From: Scatophagus argus | Lineage: Eukaryota; Chordata; Actinopteri; Scatophagidae | DNA: 64,000 nucleotides | Reading direction: 5' to 3' | NCBI RefSeq assembly: GCF_020382885.2 | Contig: NC_058499.1 | Span: 20,197,872-20,261,871 of the forward strand | Shown here: in pieces, positions 1-36,103 of the stretch | Layout of the letters: every line of letters starts with the position of its first letter | Numbering within the stretch: position 1 is the stretch's first letter | Made by a program: the position numbers and the translations under genes | Notes under the pieces: model-generated | Seen by the model: the letters and a program-made list of their open reading frames with translations, nothing else | Databases searched by the model: none | Told to the model about the DNA's origin: nothing

Positions 1-1576
1 ATTACGACATTCCTGTGCTCTCATTCCTGCGCCTTCTCCTCACTGACAGCCAAGATGAGGAGAGGAGAGGAGGAACGGGACACAAGAATGCTATAGGGAC
101 AATAATTGAACTGTATGTCACTGCTGTATGATGCATGATGAACACACAACTCTATGTGTCTGCACTTCAGATGATGGTAAAAGACCATCTGGCTGACAGC
201 CTTGTGACACATGCCGAATTTTCCCCTCTTAGTTTCATGTTTGCTGACAGTGAAGTGAGTGTGTAGAGCCACGTAGCCAGGCAAACAGGACAATGGGTCC
301 TGGTGGGGGTGGAGGGGCTCTGACAAGTCTGAAGTTCTGCCCTTTAAAAAGAAACAGATCCACAGGGATCTCTCACACAGATGGATCATGGGACCTTCAT
401 GTACGTACAGTATGAACACAAGCCAGAGGCAAAACACATGCAAAATTATCCTGCATGCACACACTCTGCATAGCATGACAAGTCTCAACAAATATAATGC
501 TAAAGTGCGCTTACTAACATCAGTGTCTGCAGAACATGGAAGAAGAAAAGCAAAACCTCTTATAAAGTAGGACTGGATGATAATCTGACATTATTACATG
601 TGTCACAATACGAAACATATACAGAAATGGCTTACATGTACAACATGAACTTTTTAAGGACAGTTTGTTTGGAACAATGGTGACCTCCTATTAAGTATTT
701 ATATTGCAGAGTATAGACACATAACACACTATGTGGGAGCTGTAAGTAGAGACAGGGACATTTACGTGTTTATGAATGTGTTTGTATCATCATATAACTT
801 TCATCCACCTGTTACTGGTGTATTAACAGTTAATCAAAGATAGTATTTTATCAAAAAAATACAACATCCACATAGGCAAGTCATCACAGGGTATAAGAAA
901 GCATTAGTTATCTGTTTATACAAATGTACAAATATTCACAGGCTTTCAGCTCACGGTGTTCATCTGAAATTGTTCAGTTATCATGACAGTGAGGAACAAG
1001 TATTTATACTAACATCAAGTAGAAAGACATATTTTATACAGATCACTTATATCAGTTTTGATCTCTCATCATCTGTTTACACTCCAGTTATGGGTGCTTC
1101 ATAGAGGAAGATACAAATGTCAAACAACTGAATAAAGACTAAAAATGTCCTTATATCAGCTTAATACTATGCTACAATATTTCATAAACTCTTTCAAATC
1201 CTGTTTAGACATTCTGCTCATAAATGTCTTAGCGAAGTGTGTGTTGGAGTGTGTAAAGTTTGAATTGCATAACAGATAAACAGACAGATAGGCATGCACT
1301 CTGCCCATGTGTGCACCACATGCAGTGTTGTTGTTATTTGGAATAAGGTCAAAAGGTCACATGACATCCCTGCAGTGCTACAGCCCATCTGAGGCTTTGA
1401 TCTCTTACAAACACACACGAAGATTTGTGCCTTTAACCTGCTTATGACGAGCTATAACTCTATGATAAATTACATGCAGGAAATCTTCAGTCAGTCTTAC
1501 AATAAAATTATGACAACTGCTAATTCACTGACTATTTACAAATACCAGAACTGAATACAGGGAATACAGGGAGCAT
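1..1576. other. Non-coding stretch at left edge, possibly a 3' UTR
   Basis: No exon, RNA gene or recognisable transposon is visible here. The stretch lies immediately downstream, on the minus strand, of the small open reading frame ending at 1577, so part of it may be that gene's 3' untranslated region. I found no clear AATAAA on the minus strand, so its end cannot be placed. The open frames in this stretch have no codon pattern or homology I recognise. Confidence 0.4.
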
Positions 1577-1747
1577 CTACACGGGGAACCCGTTCAGTAG
1601 TTTGACCCACAGACATGACTGCACCTCAGCACTGAAGCTTTCCTCCTCTGGGACATCTTGCGCCGTGCTGCACAGGACCAGGGACAATATGGACGATAAT
1701 GTGATGATGATCTGAGTCCAGGGTTGTTTGGATGCCATCTTCTTCAT
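1577..1747 (-). CDS. Candidate small secreted peptide precursor (56 residues)
   Basis: I do not recognise this gene. On the minus strand an ATG at 1747 opens a 56-codon frame ending in TAG at 1577. It begins with a basic segment (MKKMASKQPW), then a hydrophobic run (IIITLSSILSLVLC), then a signal-peptidase-like site (CSTA before QD). The predicted mature part is about 27 residues, acidic at first (QDVPEEESF), with a single cysteine and the C-terminus LLNGFPV. A good splice acceptor (pyrimidine tract then CAG) lies upstream, so the exon would begin at 1778. A possible non-coding first exon ends at 2343 with donor GCAG/gtgaaa. Alternatives are a short membrane protein, or the last exon of a longer protein, since the frame stays open up to the acceptor. 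The structure is seen in the sequence; the function is unknown. Confidence 0.4.
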   Translation of the reverse strand: MKKMASKQPWTQIIITLSSILSLVLCSTAQDVPEEESFSAEVQSCLWVKLLNGFPV

Positions 1748-1778
1748 GATGTACTCGCTTGTGGTTATCAGCTCGGAG

Positions 1779-2870
1779 CTGTGAAGGGATGAAGATGGAC
1801 GCCAAATAAGTTCGTACGGCAGGCAGGAATACAGGACAAAGTGATGTGGGATTTATTCTCTTCTCCTCCTCTTACATTTAATCACAGGTCTCCACAATGA
1901 GTGAGCTATCGGCTCATTTTTGGAGTCGGCGTATCAGAAACCTCGAAAAACAACAACAGAGTAAAGGTGCATTTAGAAAGTCTCGAAAAAACAAGAATCA
2001 AGAAGATACTAATCCATTCCCGGTGTCAGACAGTCCGATTTGACCGGGCAAAGCAGCCTCATGGCTCATCCAGGCGTTCATACAGCGGTTTCTTTCATGC
2101 ACACAACTAACTCTGAAGCCAGCGGGCAAATGAACTAGACCTTCCCCATTTCCGACGTCCACAATGGCTGATCGGCAGACGTGCAACAAGTCTTCCACTT
2201 TCTGCACACACAAATATCCGGGCCCAGCAACTGGCACACGAAAAGTGCCAGTTAGGTTAACGAAGTTTCTGAGCTTGCCGTAAAATAAGTGCACGCGATA
2301 ATAAAAACTTCAAAACTCAAGTGCAAGGATATCAAATTTCACCTGCACTGTTATTCGGACCTCCTTTGCTTTTAACTCGGAACACAAACGCGTTGTGCAA
2401 ATTTCTGTGAAGCTAACCGCCAACAAACAATACAGTTTATCTGATAAAAGATTTCTACTGATTTTACATGATCAGAGCCGTCCTCCCGACACTCCAACTC
2501 CATACCACAGGGCCTGAGGAAGCCGCCAGTGCGCCATCTGCTGGCTATGCTGTAGAACTACAGCTAACTGCTGATCCACATGACCGCAGCAAAACTTGTT
2601 TTATTGTGTGGAGACATTTCATTTGATTTAGTGTCTGCACTGCGGTAAAATTATGGTCGTGTTTTTACTTGGAGACTTACATGGTTGGCCTTGTGTATCC
2701 CTCAAAATAAAATGTTTAATGCAACTTGTTTAAAATACAACAAAACTTTCACACTGACTTGCCATAGCAGGTACAACACTGGTGTGTATTAAAGAACATA
2801 AATAATGGTGTGACAATGAGAATGCGCAATACCAAGATACGCAAAGTACAAATGGACTGCAGTCATAACA
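1779..2870. other. Possible promoter and first-intron region of the small-peptide gene
   Basis: This stretch contains no recognised coding exon. It is richer in CpG than its surroundings (about 1915-2420) and carries a plausible minus-strand splice donor after 2343, so it may hold the first exon and promoter of the small-peptide gene. A 98-codon minus-strand open frame at 1998-2294 shows no similarity I can name and lacks a convincing start and splice context; I treat it as chance or untranslated sequence. Confidence 0.3.
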
Positions 2871-3345
2871 TACACTATATAGACAAAAGTATTGGCATGG
2901 GGCAGTTTTCAGGGCTGGGGCTCAGCCCCTCACTTCCAGTGAAGGGAAATCTTAATGCTTCAGCATACCAACACATTTTGGACAATGCTATGCTTCCAAC
3001 TTTGTGGCAACAGTTTGGGGAAGGCCCTTTGCTATTCCCGTATGACTGTGCCCCAGTGCACAAAGCAAAGTCCATAAAGACATGGCTGGATGAGTTTAGT
3101 GTGGAAGAACTTGACTGGCCCACACAGAGCCCTGACCTCAACCCCATCCAACACCTTTGGGATGAACTGGAAAAGAGATTGTGATTCAGGCCTTTTGGTC
3201 CAACATCAGTGTCTGACCTCACAAATGCTCTGCTTCATGAATGGGTAAAAATTCCCACAGAAGCACTCCAAATCCAAAATCTTGAGGAAAGGCTTCCCAG
3301 AACTGTTTTAGCTGCAAACAAAGTTGTCAAATATAAGTTGGGAAT
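2871..3345 (+). mobile_element. Degenerate Tc1-like DNA transposon, 3' part of transposase
   Basis: At 2871-2899 lies an inverted-terminal-repeat-like sequence of Tc1 type (cactatatagacaaaagta), followed directly by the C-terminal half of a Tc1/mariner transposase in the plus frame. Recognisable pieces are ILDNAMLP, FPYDCAPVHKAKS, the catalytic-region signature SPDLNPIQHLWDELEKR and, further on, TSVSDLTNALLHEWVKIP. The frame is interrupted by a TGA at 3182-3184. The N-terminal DNA-binding region and first catalytic aspartate are absent, as if an internal deletion joined the left terminal repeat to the 3' half. No right terminal repeat is seen after about 3345. This is a dead copy. Confidence 0.85.
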
Positions 3346-3620
3346 GCTGTTACTTTTAATATTGTTTGTGAGACTTTCTTTTAGCAAATTAAGTGGAAAA
3401 AATATCTTTGAGACCTCCACAGGGTTTATATGCAGCTTTTACCTAAACCATGGATCTGTCAACATCCTTTCTCTTTCCCAGAAGAAACGGTTCTGAACCA
3501 ACGTGAAATTTACCAAGCAAGTTTAAGGACCTGAGTTTAAAGAAATATGAAGTGTTATGTTTGTAGTTTTGGAATCAGATGTCATGAAAAGAATAAAAAT
3601 ATACGGATACTTTCTGAAGC

Positions 3621-3626
3621 TTTATT
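3621..3626 (-). other. Polyadenylation signal of the ZP-domain gene
   Basis: The minus strand reads AATAAA here, 29 bases beyond the stop codon at 3655-3657. The distance gives a very short 3' untranslated region, but it is the first canonical signal after the stop. Confidence 0.6.
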
Positions 3627-3654
3627 CAAGCTGCCAACAGCAGCATTATTATTG

Positions 3655-6548
3655 TCAATCCTCCTCCATTTGTTTGAGCCTCCTGCTGCCTGCCTTGGCC
3701 ACAGTGATGAGGATGATGAGGAAGAAGCCCACAGTCCAGACGGCCGCTACAGGAATCACCACTGCCGTCAGTATGCCTGAAACAGACGCCATAGAGATAT
3801 TTGTGGTATCCACCTACAGTGGGAAAAATATCACCTCCAGTGATGCCTATAGAGAAATCAAAGGCTACTAGAATGTCCAACACAGCAATAACTCTCTGTT
3901 CACAAAGGAGAGGGAGTTTGGCTGCGTCTCACAGAGAAACAGAAGCTCACCGGAATGAACTCTGTCTGGCATTTCGATCCTGATGGGTCCATACGACAGG
4001 AGGCCCAGGGGGGGTTCTGCTCTCACTGCTTCTCTCTTGCTGATTGAGTTACAGTTCTGTAGGCAGAAAATCTAAATTAGAGGAACGAGAGACTGCACAA
4101 CAAAGCCATATAAGCAAAGACAATAAATCCTATAAATGATCCTTTCATGGGTAAGTAGGCCTTTATGCTCACTTTCACTGTGTTTTCTGTGACACTTGAC
4201 CAAAGTTGACCTTGTTATATAAACAAATTAGGGCTAATGTCATATGTGTCTCTTAAGAATACAAAGTATGGCAGTAAGAAGAGCTCACAGGCGTGCAGGA
4301 CTCGTAGTCGTATGGCTCACACAGCTGTATGGTGCAGTGCAGGTAGAGCTCGTGAGGCTCTGCTGTGAAGCGGAACATGTCGAAGCTGTAGCGGACGGTG
4401 GAACTTTCTCCGTTACGGCCAGACTGCTCTGTGCTCACGTTATGGAAGGAAACGGTTTGGTCGTTCACGCACCTGGAGAGATGGGAAGCGAGGAGTAGGA
4501 ATGAGAAGTGTGGAGCTGGTAGTAAAAAGCCCAACCCTAAGATGAACCGGTCGATACTCAGAGCTGCTCTGACCCATTCTGAAGCAGAGTGTGAAATGCT
4601 CCCTCCGTCATGTTCGACTGGGGAGTCTGCGTGGCCCAGCACTCATTAATGCGGAGCAGGAAGAAGTCCGCGGGCTCTGTGACCGTCACTTCCACATACA
4701 CCTGGACACATTTAAAAAAATTTAAAGTCAAAGCAGCCTAACATGTTACACACAATTTGTTTCATAAATGCTCAATGATTGTCACCTTGTCCCTGAGTTC
4801 GATGGTGGGGGCACTGGTGTAGGCCTTGGTGTAGGAGTGGTCTGTGTACAACAACATCTGTATCGTTGCATCAAGTTCATCCACACGCATCACTGTTTCA
4901 CTGTCCGTAAACACAGCAGAGGCAAGAAAACACAAGGTCTGCTTGATGATTATGAACACATACGCTAAGCTACATACGCTATGCATTCAGCAATTACAGT
5001 ATGTACTAAATACGGTTTCAGATTTTGGTGAACTTATGTAGGAACCCATGGCTTTGCACTGTGCCAGTATAAATGGCACACTGTAATATCATTTAATATC
5101 ATCAGTCTTTCCTTACCTGGAAAAGGGGACTACTGGGAAAGGCAGGCTGATTCTCCTGATGTATGGAAAGACGCATTTGTAGTCCAGTTTAATGACTGGA
5201 TTTCTGATTATGTTTCCAGTCACCTGAGGGTCTGACAGTAGACTCATAGAATAGGAGATGTGAGTAAAATTTTTCTGTATAAAAAAGCAAAGCAAGGGGG
5301 AAAAAAAACCCACACTGAATAATGGTGACAAGTTTGCGCTTGGCATCTAAAGTAGTTAATAGTCCAGTTGTACCTCCAGCGGCTTGCCTCCGCAGGTTAG
5401 ATATTCGTCTTTAGATATAATGGAATAGTAGTATGGCACACCACTGAGGACTACTCTCTGACCACCACAAGATTTGTTGGGCAAGTGCAGGGACTCCAGA
5501 GGCACACTGTGGTACTTGAAGAAGTCTTCCATCACTCTGATGGCTATGTAGTTTGTGGTGCACATAACTTTGATGTGAGCATCTGTAAATAAAAAATTAA
5601 CATACCGTATGTAACATGTACAAACAAACAACAACAAAAAAGCTTGTTGTTATCCTACTTCTTTTGACAATTTTGAAACATGTTGAGCATCAAGTAGGAC
5701 GAACAGCTATACTGAAGACATAGTTCACTAATTTGATAAATGTTTAGGTTTCATGTAAACAAAACAAATTCTCATCATCTGCAAGCAGCTGAACTACACG
5801 GAAATATCTTAAATCCAATGATGAGGCTCAGTTTACTCATCACGTGGAGGACAGTGGCACAGCCCAGCCTGTGAAAACAGTTGTTCAATGGCTTCTGATG
5901 CTGTCATCAAGGTTATTTATCATCTTATTTCAGGCTGTGGACTAAGCTGTACAGTAGAACAGCAGGCTTGCAAAGTGTGAGCAAGGAGTTTGAAAGAACT
6001 GAGCGCTGAGGGTCAAATGAAATGACGCCATTGGTTGAATTATGGGAAATGAAGGATTCGGTGCTTCGGGGGCCCATAAACTCATTCAAGTGGGCCCATC
6101 TGCATCAGTTTAAAGCTCTGCGTCACTAGTGCCCATTTAGGGAAGCTGTTTTGGGTTTTTTCCCCCCGAAAGACTTCGTGAAATATTTAGTTTTTCACCG
6201 TGACTGGTCACTCACAATCTTTTTTTGTGTGACAATTTAATGATTAAAACAGGCCCAGTGAATTATAGGAACACAATGTAACACATCAAATGAAAGATGA
6301 AGAAGAAAAGTACCTACTTTTGTCACACTGGTCACCATAATATCCAGTGGCACACTTGCAGCTTCTTTGGTCTTTGGACAGAAGACATCTTGTGCTGTTG
6401 GTGCAATGCTCCACATCGCACCTTCCTGCACAGTAAGACACTTAATACTCTGACAAGCTACAACACATCTAATATCTTGATACAGGTGGGCTTGTTTACC
6501 TTCGACTCGGTGGCGCGCGAAGCCCAGGAGAAGCACGAGGACGCTCAC
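3655..6548 (-). CDS. EGF- and ZP-domain type I membrane protein
   Basis: Nine exons join in frame (1,179 bases, 392 residues plus stop): 6548-6500, 6425-6318, 5582-5374, 5274-5117, 4900-4786, 4701-4574, 4472-4289, 4056-3951, 3776-3655. The product has a hydrophobic signal-like start (VSVLVLLLGFA), one EGF repeat with all six cysteines (residues 19, 24, 30, 39, 41, 50), and a ZP polymerisation domain from about residue 54 to 317. Then come a dibasic SKR site near 325, as in the cleavage region of ZP proteins, and a membrane helix (about 353-378) with the short basic-acidic tail RRLKQMEED. ZP proteins of this layout (uromodulin, ZPLD1, OIT3 families) form extracellular filaments or matrices after cleavage. 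No in-frame ATG precedes the first exon listed. A good acceptor at 6549-6550 suggests a further 5' exon with the start codon that I could not place. The exact family member is uncertain, so no symbol is given. Confidence 0.85.
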
Positions 6549-9500
6549 CTGGTTTGAAGAATGAACATTTCTACACTTTAACTGCGCAGTTTATTGCGTT
6601 GTTTCTTAACCGTCTAGTTGAGCTACGTTGTCGGTTTAACCCGTTCATGCTACAACAGCTTGCCCTCTGCGAGCTACATCAACATTTTAGCTTAGCTTTC
6701 ATTAATGAAGGATAAATAATGCTCTTAAATTTTTTTATCTACACCCACCTTTACGCCGATTATTATCATTGCTGTACTGCGTGAAAAATAAACGTGAAAA
6801 TATATAAATGTTACTTTTGTTTTTAAACGCGATATTTTCAGTCAAACCGGATGTTCTCTTGTGTTGTCGCTCTCAGCACCTGCTGCTCTGCAATTATGAA
6901 CACCTGTCGGCATGGACGTTTGCATGCTCCTTAAACACGATGTAATTTCTCTAACAGGAGACTTAATGTTGCCATTTATATGTTTCATTTCTAATTGAAT
7001 TACATTAGATTACATTACATTCGATTCACTGGTGAATTGAAACTTAGTGGAAATTGAGAATTAGTGGTGCTCTCCAACCTAGTGCTGGCCATACACGCTG
7101 ACATCCTAATATAACCTTTCGTGAACAAAATGTGAGAGATGGCCATGGCCTGTATTTTGCCTTAAATAAAAATGCCCAGGGGTCTCCACCAGATGTCGTT
7201 TTGTCAACACAAACTGAATTCAGTGCTTTGGAAAGTTTACCCCATCACCTCTTACGGTATTTGAAATAGCAGTACAATAGACATAAACTGTCAGGTATTA
7301 TTAAGCCTAAATATCCACTGCAGTAAAACCTACAAATCAGTACTCAACTCACTTAGGAAATCTCTAAGCTGACTCCTTTTGGATTTTGGTAAACACTGAG
7401 GTGGAGTTAGACTTTGGTGTCAGCAAGTTAAAAGAGTGGGGGTTTCTGCCATGATGAGTCTGTGATAGGAAACTACACTGTCTCAAGGGAACGCCATAAG
7501 TGGGTCACAGTATTTCCTACAGTGCCAACTCGGCACACCCGGAGGCTGGACTCCATATTCTCAGACATTTGGGGCCAGGCCATCTGTGTTTTTGATGGGG
7601 CAGATCACAGCCAGAGTAAGTTGCTGATGGGGGAGGCACCATGGTTGATGAAGTGGGTTTGCAGCAGTCCAACTCTGGTGGCAGGTCAGGAGGCCAGAGA
7701 TAATAATGTGTGTTTTATCTTTTCTGTTAGCAATGTCTCCACTCTCATCTTAGCAGCCGTTGTCTCCAATGGATCCTTCATGATAAAAAATGCTAAGATC
7801 TATAAACATTAAGATGGGAAGTTGAATATGGTAACAACTGGCTTCCTATAGTTAATTTAAACACATGTAATGCATACAGAATAATAAAAATAAGTTTTGA
7901 TGTTCTCAATCTTAAAGTGACTGGTTTTTACATGTTCTTGAATTACAGGATTTCAAGCTCAAGTCACACTTTAGACCTGTATGAGCTATAACTGCAGTGG
8001 AGGCCCTGGCTGCACTGACCCAAGCTAACATTTAAACTAAGAGTCACAAATAGTGGTTTCTATCTGTTTTTACAAAGTATTTGTCTCATACAGTCTGTTA
8101 GCTGTTAAAACAGGAGGCTCTGTGAACTGAAATGAGAGAGAAAGAAAAGATTTTGTGACCACTTCTCGTTAAGCATTACACAGATGATATATGATATGCG
8201 TGACATGACAACGTGATGGTTTTTTCAAGCCTGATTGTTGACCTACTGAACTGGGTTTAAGCCCTGGGAGAAGTTGAGACAGAGCATGAAAGATTTACTT
8301 TGCACTTGTTATCCAGTACAATTCAGTTTTGCAATGCAATCTTTAAATTTGTCTAAAAGTTCCCAAAAGTACTCACAACACGCCACACAGGGACTCCACT
8401 CTGTGCCAGTGGATTTAATTAGCGTATCACACAGTTAAAATTTCTCTTTGAAATTAAAAAAAAGCTATAAATCGTTGTGCTGCTACAATCCCACACATAA
8501 TTTGGACCCAAACAGCAACGGAACAGATCTGCAGAGGAAATATTAGTAATATTATTTATTAATAGACCAAAGGGTAAGAAATATTTCTTAAGAAGTATTT
8601 AGTTTTTACAGACAGATTTAGAAAATGTGTGAGTGTGAATGTATCTTCATTTTGTCTTCACATCACTTGAACCAAATATCAGAATCCGTCTACAGTCCAG
8701 CTTAGTTTTACATGCGTGTGTTCACTTAAATACAGTTGCTTCGCCTCCCTGAACAGCAGCATGTGGTGGCTCTTCGTCTCGTCGGCAGCGGTGCGGTGCC
8801 ACCCTGGTGTTGTGAAATAGCCGGGTTATTGGAGGTGTCTGTCATCGGCCTGATTCACAACACCAGCTGCAGCACACACACCTGAGAGGCAGGTCTTCTG
8901 CTGCTGGATGTATTCAACCTCACACACACACACACAAACACATAGAGAGAGACCAGACAGGTTGTACAAAAATCACAGGGAAAGGAAGAACTCATTCAAC
9001 AGGGATGCCTGCAGACTTGTTCTCCATCTGATTTTAGCTGAGGTTAGCTGATCTGATGTAGTTTAGATGTCAGATGATTTTTGGATTCCCAGGCATATTA
9101 TGAAGTGTTGGAGGGCGGTGATGTGTCTCTCATCTCAGCACTGGGTTAGGAGTACAACAGCGTGGATCCCACAGTACTTGGCTTCACTCTGTCTGTGGCC
9201 GTGGATGAACTCAACATCTCTGCACAATTATGTGGAGCAGCCAAAACAGAATGAGCCTCCATCTGTGTTCTCTCAGGCCAGACTGAAGGACAAAGAGCGC
9301 GGGCCACAAATTTAACAGAGGGGATGATGGCTGATTGTTTCTGAGGATTTGCATGTACTTGGTGGCCAGCAAACCTCAGCTGAAGTCAGTTTTTTTTTTG
9401 CTGCTACAACAGGCTGATTTTCTTCTAGAACAGATACACCACTCACTCCCTTACTCACACAACCAAATGTTGTGAAACCTAATATGACAGGTCTGGAGGA

Positions 9501-10386
9501 ATGTGTTCCTGTTTGTGTTAAAAGATGTCTCTTCCATTCCCCTCCCCCAGAAATCACCCCTCTGATAAAAGAGAGACAAGCAGAAAATATCCCTCCAGCC
9601 CTGTAGTGGAGTTCAAGTCGAGCCAACCAACCATCTGCCAGGGGGCAGGACGTGTCACGGATACTGCACGACAGCCTGTGGAAACAATACGGCTACTTCC
9701 TGCAACACTCAGGATCAGAAACTGCAGACAATATACTCAGAAAGGTCTAATAGTGACAATCCTAAATTTTCACTCTGTGGATACATGAGCTCAAGAGGTC
9801 TCAGACAATGTCAGGACTTTGCCGTCTACATCAGACTGACCGCAGCTTCTCTTAAAAATGATTTGAATAGTGGCTTAATCCTCCGGTTTACCAATTAAAC
9901 TTCCGACTGTCACTGTGTACCCAACGGAGGACAGGGTTTCTTTAACTAAGAATTCTGTAAGTTCATACTCAAAAAAATACAAATACAAAAAAAAAACAAA
10001 AAACATTGTGTGCTCATGTCTATCACTCCTCATTATGACATGTTACACAAGAAGCTCACTCTCTAACTAATGAGCTAACGTTAACCTAAATGTCTAGAAT
10101 AATAAGTTTGAAAGAAGCTGCAACAACCTGGACTGAGAGGAAAGCTTGACCAGCAGGAGTGAAGTGTGAATTAGTGTAAAAGTCTGAGTTTAACATGATC
10201 TTGAATGGTAGATGCGTAACTCTTGTGCTGTCTTTCAGCACTCTATCTCAAGACTTGACTGACTGCTCTGCACATGAACAGTTATTGTGAAAACATAATG
10301 ACTTTTAAAATGGAGACTAAATGAAAAAGGAAATGGACATTTAAGTGATTAAAAATAAAAAGACAATTGAAAAGTAAACGTATTAT
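6549..10386. other. Intergenic stretch between the ZP gene and nup93
   Basis: This should contain the promoter and missing first exon of the ZP gene (near 6.55-6.9 kb) and the region beyond the nup93 polyadenylation site. The plus-strand open frame at 7462-7812 has no recognisable domain. A minus-strand open segment near 8.69-8.83 kb looks protein-like but has no start and no partner exon. Short (CA)n tracts occur near 8920. I see no supportable gene. Confidence 0.4.
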
Positions 10387-10392
10387 TTTATT
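10387..10392 (-). other. nup93: Polyadenylation signal of nup93
   Basis: The minus strand reads AATAAA here, about 250 bases past the nup93 stop codon. The implied 3' untranslated region contains the (TG)n tract at 10577-10626. Confidence 0.6.
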
Positions 10393-10575
10393 CCAAATCA
10401 TCAAAGATACAAATATGAAACAACAAAATGGAGAAAAAAACAGAACAAAATGAACAGACTGACAACGGAGAGGGATGGATGATATCTGCTGACACACTGA
10501 TGAATGCGAAAACAATAGGCATGCGAATATGACTGTCTGCAAAACCCAAAAGGCTTCTGGTTGTCAGGAAAGTAG

Positions 10576-10576
<1 letters not shown>

Positions 10577-10626
<50 letters not shown>
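10577..10626. repeat. (TG)n microsatellite in the nup93 3' UTR
   Basis: An uninterrupted TG dinucleotide run of about 25 units sits 12 bases beyond the nup93 stop codon. On the transcribed strand it reads as a CA repeat, a type that can bind hnRNP L in other genes. Confidence 0.95.
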
Positions 10627-10629
<3 letters not shown>

Positions 10630-10637
10630 ATGTTGTC

Positions 10638-34374
<23,737 letters not shown>

Positions 34375-35508
34375 TTAATTTGAAATGAAATTGTGACTAT
34401 GGGGTTAAAACCTAAAACATCTTTTTATGGGTATTACCACAAACTTTAGGTAACATCAAGTAATTGGTTCACTGGCTTAGCAAAAGTCCCAAACTACTGA
34501 TTTTACTAGATAAATCTGAGACAGAACCAGAATATTGTGGAAGGCTTGAAAAAAAAGAGCATAAAATGATGACAAAAACTATGCAACAACAGAGCTTTAC
34601 TGTCATAATTCCTACCTTGGTGACTATGTCCTTAATACTTGGTAATTAAAGATGGCTGCTGATGTTTCTCGATTGCACACTTCAAGCAGTCATTGAATGA
34701 ATCAGCAAGACGGATTGTGACCATGTAAACAACATATGCAATGGACAGCAATACTAAAAGGTACATGGGCATGTCAGAAACAACACACGGAATATTGTTC
34801 CTTTTCGTTTTCCCGTTTCACCACTTGTCATACAGACAATATAAAGACAGAAAGTTATATATACTCTCAGCTTTGCGTGCTCTTTACATGATACTTTCAA
34901 GGAGAAGGATCATGCCAGTCGATATGTCATAGATTGTGTATTTTACATCTTTATGTTCTGTGTTGTAGTTACATTGTATCTTTATATTACAGTCTATATG
35001 ACTTGACCAACACCATAAACCTTCATATTAAAAGTACAGTTTCGGGCACATGTCATACAAACTGTAAGAACGTGTGTAGCGTAGTTTAAGACATACAGGT
35101 ACCAGAGAATCTTTTGACAGCTAACCTAAACAAACAGATATCGACAGCGCGCGTACCGAGTGCCCAGGTTGTCAGATTCAGCGTTAGCACCACGCTAACA
35201 CCTCGGCTAGCTAGTTTAGAAACTAGCCTCAGTTCTGACAACAACTGGAGACAGTCTGAAATGTGATTTCAGTTAGATGTCAAAGTTACAACTATGACTC
35301 CAACCCCGCGTTTAGACACTCATCCTTTCGGGCCTAACTTTGTTAGTATGGCAGTACACTAGTTAGCTTAATGTCAAAATGAATGGAACTCAACAGTTAG
35401 CCAGCAAGCTAAATAGCTAACGGCTAACGTTCTCTCCGCATGCTCGCAGCTGTGTCAACTTAAACATCTTAATATATGACTGAACACTGTTGCAGGCAAG
35501 ACTCATAC

Positions 35509-35620
35509 CTCTTCTGTGGGACAGGTGAAAGTATGGTCCGGTCTCTATTCCTCGGATGAATGTGTTTACAGTTACAGTCTCTGATTCAATTTTGCTAAGC
35601 AGTGGCACAACATGCAGAAA
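35509..35620 (-). other. nup93: Probable non-coding first exon and promoter of nup93
   Basis: A strong minus-strand splice donor (GAAGAG/gtatga) lies at 35509, and the first coding exon has an acceptor two bases before its ATG, so a 5' untranslated exon ending at 35509 is expected. The surrounding 35.15-35.72 kb has more CpG than its flanks, as expected of a housekeeping promoter. The right end of the exon is an estimate; no TATA box is evident. Confidence 0.6.
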
Positions 35621-36103
35621 AATATATTATTTGACCCGGCACTTCTGGAGTCAACGCTGATTGGACGATTCCTGATCCGTGCCGGATATCACACTTGCTC
35701 GCCTTCTTCGAGATGTGAGAAACTCCGCGGTTTGCCAGCAGGACGGGAGGACCATGACGAACTGTCCGACTACAAACCGTAAAATTACCTAATAAGAAAC
35801 ATAAAAATTATGTCACTTAGCATAAACAGAGCCACTACACCATTCACAATACATATACACCGATGCTGGACAAAGCATTTCTCATTTTTGAAATTTAATT
35901 CTAAGACTATTCTTATTGTTAATACAATATGTGATAATGGGCAGTACATAGGTAGCAGGTTTGTAGGTTTCCGGTCGTTTATTTGTATATATGTTGTTGT
36001 TTTTTTCAGAAAAAATTGCAAGTCCAACCTACTTTTTCTGCTAAAATAGACAGTATCTTGTAACTGAAAGTAACATAATTTTTCTATCTTTTATGCTTAT
36101 ATA

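Noticed and set aside
1998-2294. Minus-strand 98-codon open frame
   Set aside because: It is not obviously low-complexity, but no family is recognised. There is no convincing splice context, and it overlaps the CpG-rich probable promoter of the small-peptide gene.
2875-3222. Minus-strand 115-codon open frame
   Set aside because: It is antisense to the Tc1-like transposase relic.
7462-7812. Plus-strand 116-codon open frame
   Set aside because: No recognisable domain, no promoter or exon partner; length is within chance expectation for 64 kb.
8690-8835. Minus-strand open segment of about 48 codons ending KLSWTVDGF, resembling a final exon
   Set aside because: The acceptor is weak, and no upstream exon or matching family could be found.
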